This document shows, piece by piece, positions 61,044 through 64,000 of a stretch of DNA of 64,000 bases. Below the pieces are notes generated by a model. The model had not been told where the DNA came from and did no database searches. It saw only the letters and a program-made list of their open reading frames with translations. Position 1 is the first letter of the stretch. Each line of letters begins with the position of its first letter. Both the position numbers and the translations under genes were made by a program. The stretch is from Pseudomonadales bacterium (GTDB lineage: Bacteria > Pseudomonadota > Gammaproteobacteria > Pseudomonadales > Pseudohongiellaceae), in assembly GCA_024234395.1 (NCBI GenBank), contig JACKOH010000001.1, forward strand, positions 62,001-126,000. Reading direction: 5' to 3'.

Positions 61044-61504
61044 ATGAACGGTTACACTTTCTCGTTGTATCACGAGGCCGATGCGCAGGCGGCTTGCGAC
61101 AACGCGAATCTGCCGAGGCAGGGGTTCACCATAATGCAAGTGGTTCCAAATACCCGCGGGAAAGACTGCTATTGGCAGCGTAGTGGGCAGCCCTCGTCAC
61201 CTGATAATAACAGCCAGGCCACGCTTGAATCAGCGATCAGGGCATCGAGAACCCGTCAGCAGAACAGTCTGCGGGAGATCGAACAATCACGTAACGATGG
61301 CTGGACGATTTTCTGGCGCCATTTCAACGGCTGTGGCGGCGAGCCACCTGCGAATCGGAAGTTATCAGGGCACGGATTACCACAGAACGAGATCTCGATG
61401 CGGCCGTGGCCCGCGTCAATCAGCAGTTTCTGAGTGAAATAGAAAAGCTGCGACAGGCCCAGATTCGTCGGGAACCGTCCGCCGGGGCGCCGGCACGGAG
61501 CTGA
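61044..61504 (+). pseudogene. Frameshifted small gene
   Basis: From ATG 61044 a frame encodes NGYTFSLYHEADAQAACDNA and EIEQSRNDGW; from about 61290 a second frame encodes WLDDFLAPFQRLWRRATCES and DLDAAVARVNQQFLSEIEKL, ending TGA 61502-61504. The two together look like one protein broken by a frameshift. Alternatively they are unrelated remnants. Family unknown. Confidence 0.3.
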
Positions 61505-62043
61505 CTCGGTCTGCGTGACCAGGGGGAACTCAAGTGTCAGTCATGCAGCCTGGGGGTCGAGGGTCCAGGTGGCTGTGCTTTCGATCGTCTGTGTCGGCTG
61601 CGGTGACGCTCCTCATACTTAGTCTCGCTCGATAGCAGCGTATGACACCGAAGCCGGCAAGTCGGGACTCGAGCGAAGCGACAATCTGACGTCGCATGAG
61701 CATTCGCCGAGTGCCCGGTTTCACTGCCTGGCCGCTGGCCAGAAGTGGATAGACTGGAAACAGCTCTGAAGAAGTGAGTGTGTTTCAACGAGCTATTGTG
61801 GTGTGTTACTCAAACCAACCTGCCATCCACTTCATGAACTAACCAGCGTTAGTCCGGCCCTGAGTTGGACATGCGGAACGGAATAATGGATTACCCATCG
61901 CGTGATCTATTGGAATTCCGATTTCAGTGTGTTTTAATCGGATCGATTAATCGTTATCCCCGAGGTATTAAAGCAATCGGTCCCTGTGCATCATAGAGTC
62001 CGTTCTCGATCCTGATACGAGTATTCCAGAAGGAAATTACACT
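61505..62043. other. Intergenic region
   Basis: 539 bp. ACTAAC-CAGC-GTTAGT (near 61837) is a small palindrome resembling integron core boxes, but no full attC is evident. No coding frame supported. Confidence 0.35.
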
Positions 62044-63438
62044 GTGAAGACGTCATCCTTGTTACTGATTAGCGTTTCATTCCTTGCGATGCAGATGGCT
62101 GCAGCCCAACTTCCTCGAACGGGGATAGTAAGAAGTGCTTATGAGCACGAAACATTACCAGGTGTATCGGTACAGGTTAAAGGCAAGAATACAGGGACGG
62201 TCACTGATCTTGATGGCAGATATGAAATCAACGCCGAAGAGGACGATATACTGGTTTTTCAGCTTGACGGGTTTTGTTTGTTTGAGGCAAGGGCGGGCGC
62301 CTCACAATTGATTGATATACGCCTGAACCCGAACTGTAATTTAGAAGAGATTCTATTCTTTAGCGATGATGCGCCAATCCTCAATGCGTTCGCTGTAAAT
62401 AAAGTCACAGTGCCTGGTGAGGTTGAGAGTGCTAATCCCTGGAATTCAACAGACAAACTGAGCGCCTTGTTCCCAGCGGGGTTATTTATTCTGGCTTCCA
62501 GGCTAGATCCCATTAATGCCAATGGCGATCCCCTGGCCGCGATGCAAGTGATCCAGTTGAACGATACTACCTATGAGTTCACGCAGTTTCCCAGCGGACT
62601 GATAATGGCGGTGGACATGGAACAGCAGGTACTGCTGCTTGCCGGCGCCGCGTACGGGGAATCGATTCATGATTTGGGCGATATCTCAACTTTGTTGATA
62701 AGTTCGAATACCCCCGAGCAACAGTTGCTAACAGGATCACAGGAGGAATTCGTGGACGTGTTTGCCCTCTATCCAGAGCTGAGTCAGCCCTTTCTTTCCA
62801 GAAGTACCGTTATCAATTCCGCTCAAACACCTCCTGAGATTCTGACCACACTAGTCGAAGAGACGGTTACAGGCCGCGACGAGAATAGTGAAACTCGTTT
62901 GCGCACTGAGATCGCCGAAATTAATGGCCTTCTCCAAAGAGCGGAATCGGTCGAGGTTTTTAATTTTACTTCGGAAGGCGAAGCCCGATTTCTGCAAAGC
63001 ATCGACAGAACCGTGGAAATTTATGTTGACGATCAGCTTGCCCATGCTTATACAGAGTCCAACATCGCGGAAAAGCCCCTGTTAACCCAGATCGAAGCTA
63101 CTGTCAGAACCGGCTCGGTAGTATTGAATACCGGTGCGGAGTACAAGCAGGTGCGTGAATTCACTTGGCCCAGTCCGGGTGTAACGCAGGACGTGATTAA
63201 ATTCAAACCCACCCTGACGATCACACTTGGGGTGGATGCACGGTACGATACTGAGAATCCGGAACGCATCGGCGTCGAAATTATAGACGTGAGCCCGGAC
63301 GGAATCGTACATCAGATTATCGATCGGGAGTCTGGCCAATTGGTGCAGCTCCACAGTTACTCATACCAGTTTGAGAACTTCGATCTGGATCAGGATAACT
63401 CGCTGAATGGGTTGGATTATTTTATTCTTAGTTTCTGA
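62044..63438 (+). CDS. Secreted protein with carboxypeptidase-regulatory-like N-domain and EF-hand-like C-terminal motif
   Basis: 464 aa from a GTG. Signal peptide (LLLISVSFLAMQMAAAQ). Residues about 20-95 match the carboxypeptidase-D-regulatory-like domain of SusC/TonB-receptor N-termini: LPGVSVQVKGKNTGTVTDLD and GRYEINAEEDDILVFQL. The body is unrecognised and beta-rich. The last residues, FDLDQDNSLNGLDYFILSF, contain a DxDxDxxxNxxD calcium-loop pattern as in dockerin repeats. The N-domain is commonest in Bacteroidetes, so lateral acquisition is plausible. Isolated between mobile-element debris. Confidence 0.65.
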   Translation: MKTSSLLLISVSFLAMQMAAAQLPRTGIVRSAYEHETLPGVSVQVKGKNTGTVTDLDGRYEINAEEDDILVFQLDGFCLFEARAGASQLIDIRLNPNCNLEEILFFSDDAPILNAFAVNKVTVPGEVESANPWNSTDKLSALFPAGLFILASRLDPINANGDPLAAMQVIQLNDTTYEFTQFPSGLIMAVDMEQQVLLLAGAAYGESIHDLGDISTLLISSNTPEQQLLTGSQEEFVDVFALYPELSQPFLSRSTVINSAQTPPEILTTLVEETVTGRDENSETRLRTEIAEINGLLQRAESVEVFNFTSEGEARFLQSIDRTVEIYVDDQLAHAYTESNIAEKPLLTQIEATVRTGSVVLNTGAEYKQVREFTWPSPGVTQDVIKFKPTLTITLGVDARYDTENPERIGVEIIDVSPDGIVHQIIDRESGQLVQLHSYSYQFENFDLDQDNSLNGLDYFILSF

Positions 63439-63541
63439 GCAAGCTCGAGATAACGACAACTCAATAAGCACCGCATGAATTTGGCTTTGAATAGCGTTCT
63501 GCCAGGTTAGCCCGTAACCTACAGGGGTGAGTATAGGAACT

Positions 63542-63572
63542 GAGTATAGGAACTATTAACACTATATCCAAT
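63542..63572. repeat. 31-bp direct repeat, copy 2
   Basis: Identical to 59512-59542. An extra GAGTATAGGAACT lies immediately before it (63529-63541), making a partial tandem copy. The surrounding gap 63439-63776 has no gene; its right part resembles sequence next to the IS91 fragment at 46.3 kb (shared CTGCCAGGGAxGG). Confidence 0.9.
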
Positions 63573-63776
63573 CCTGAATTCCGTTGGATTTTCTGAGCTG
63601 GTGGCCTGCATTCAGGTATGCTCCTCCGGAAATCAGCCTGAAAAGCCGCAATTCGTCCTGTAGTCCACCCGGAGCATCACCACGCTGGCCCTTCAAGTCC
63701 GGGATTCTCAAGGCTCAGACAGAGACCTACCCCGCCACCTTCCCTGGCAGCCATTCTGGTTTCCGCTAATTGATTT

Positions 63777-63884
63777 TCATGCCTGGTCAAATAAGCCAGG
63801 CTGTGGCGGCGCCCGCTCGGGCGGCAGCTGCGCCTGGGGGTCAATGGACCCCTTCTGCCTCAATTGCTCCAGAATCTGGCGGAT
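63777..63884 (-). pseudogene. IS91-family transposase, extreme C-terminal remnant
   Basis: The minus frame reads IRQILEQLRQKGSIDPQAQL then PPERAPPQPGLFDQA and a TGA (63777-63779). It aligns with the tail of the 46.4 kb fragment (IRQILEYVRKREAIDSQAQL then PPERAPPQ). Its upstream part is cut off by the IS3-family element starting at 63885. Confidence 0.75.
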
Positions 63885-64000
63885 TGAATCGCCCCGGGTT
63901 TACCGGAGGGTCTAATTCTTGAGAGGATAGACCCCTATGAAGAAAGGAACAAGATATTCACCAGAGTACCGAGAACGCGCTGTTCGGATGCTGTTTGAAC
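63885..64000 (+). mobile_element. IS3-family insertion sequence, left end (runs off window)
   Basis: Terminal sequence TGAATCGCCCCGGGTTTACC followed by the start of an orfA-type transposase at 63937. It interrupts the IS91 remnant. A 23-bp solo copy of this end is at 59543. Confidence 0.8.
63937..64000 (+). CDS. IS3-family transposase OrfA, N-terminus (partial)
   Basis: 21 codons visible: MKKGTRYSPEYRERAVRMLF, the start of the helix-turn-helix of IS3-family OrfA proteins. It continues past the right edge. Confidence 0.75.
   Translation, partial: MKKGTRYSPEYRERAVRMLFE

Overview
The window is a 64 kb piece of a moderately GC-rich bacterial chromosome, most likely a marine or environmental gammaproteobacterium. 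This rests on the gene set: RimB/RimK, agmatine-route putrescine genes, FusA2-type EF-G, AAHS-type MFS, cytochrome c4, MauG-like di-haem proteins and IS66/IS91/IS3 elements. I found no rRNA, tRNA or CRISPR, so the lineage call is only inference.

1-8.9 kb: a Lon-like protease gene cut by a 26-bp-TIR mini-element at a TTAA target, a decayed secreted-protein gene, an OafA-type acyltransferase with SGNH domain, then a minus-strand triad (RimB-like aspartyl protease, RimK-like ATP-grasp ligase, AstE/aspartoacylase-like hydrolase). A cyclase-family hydrolase and a cold-shock-domain/DUF1294 fusion follow. 9-19.3 kb: a haem-motif beta-propeller-like lipoprotein, a GNAT-peptidase C39 fusion, an MFS carrier, a transglutaminase-DUF2126 giant, and N-carbamoylputrescine amidase plus agmatine deiminase. 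19.3-30.3 kb: an auxin-efflux-family carrier, a MauG-like protein with a long helical tail, SIMPL protein, a PLP ornithine-type decarboxylase (a second putrescine route), an XRE-2TM regulator, P1 peptidase, DUF1840, MgtC and a phosphoesterase.

30.3-44.3 kb: a pnuC remnant, a secreted protein with three repeats resembling BLIP-fold domains, cytochrome c4, an alpha/beta hydrolase, and a probable aromatic/phenolic catabolic block (NTF2-like secreted protein, FAD monooxygenase, AAHS transporter, OmpA-like protein, MauG-like protein, DUF3237, double VOC protein) largely bracketed by two near-identical 21-bp motifs. A secreted cyclophilin closes it.

44.7-50.5 kb is a junk-rich accessory zone: a lipase-like alpha/beta hydrolase, two pieces of IS91-type transposase in the same orientation separated by about 2.7 kb of broken genes (VOC fragment, methyltransferase fragment, PhyH dioxygenase with nonsense codon), and a 59-bp near-perfect palindrome. 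fusA2 (50.6-52.7 kb) has a clear intrinsic terminator. 52.7-64 kb is an AT-richer island of small unrecognised membrane or lipoprotein genes, an IS66 element, integron attC-like sites around a lipoprotein cassette, 31-bp direct repeats, a solo IS3 end, a secreted protein with a Bacteroidetes-style carboxypeptidase-regulatory domain, and an IS91 remnant cut by an IS3-family element that runs off the window.
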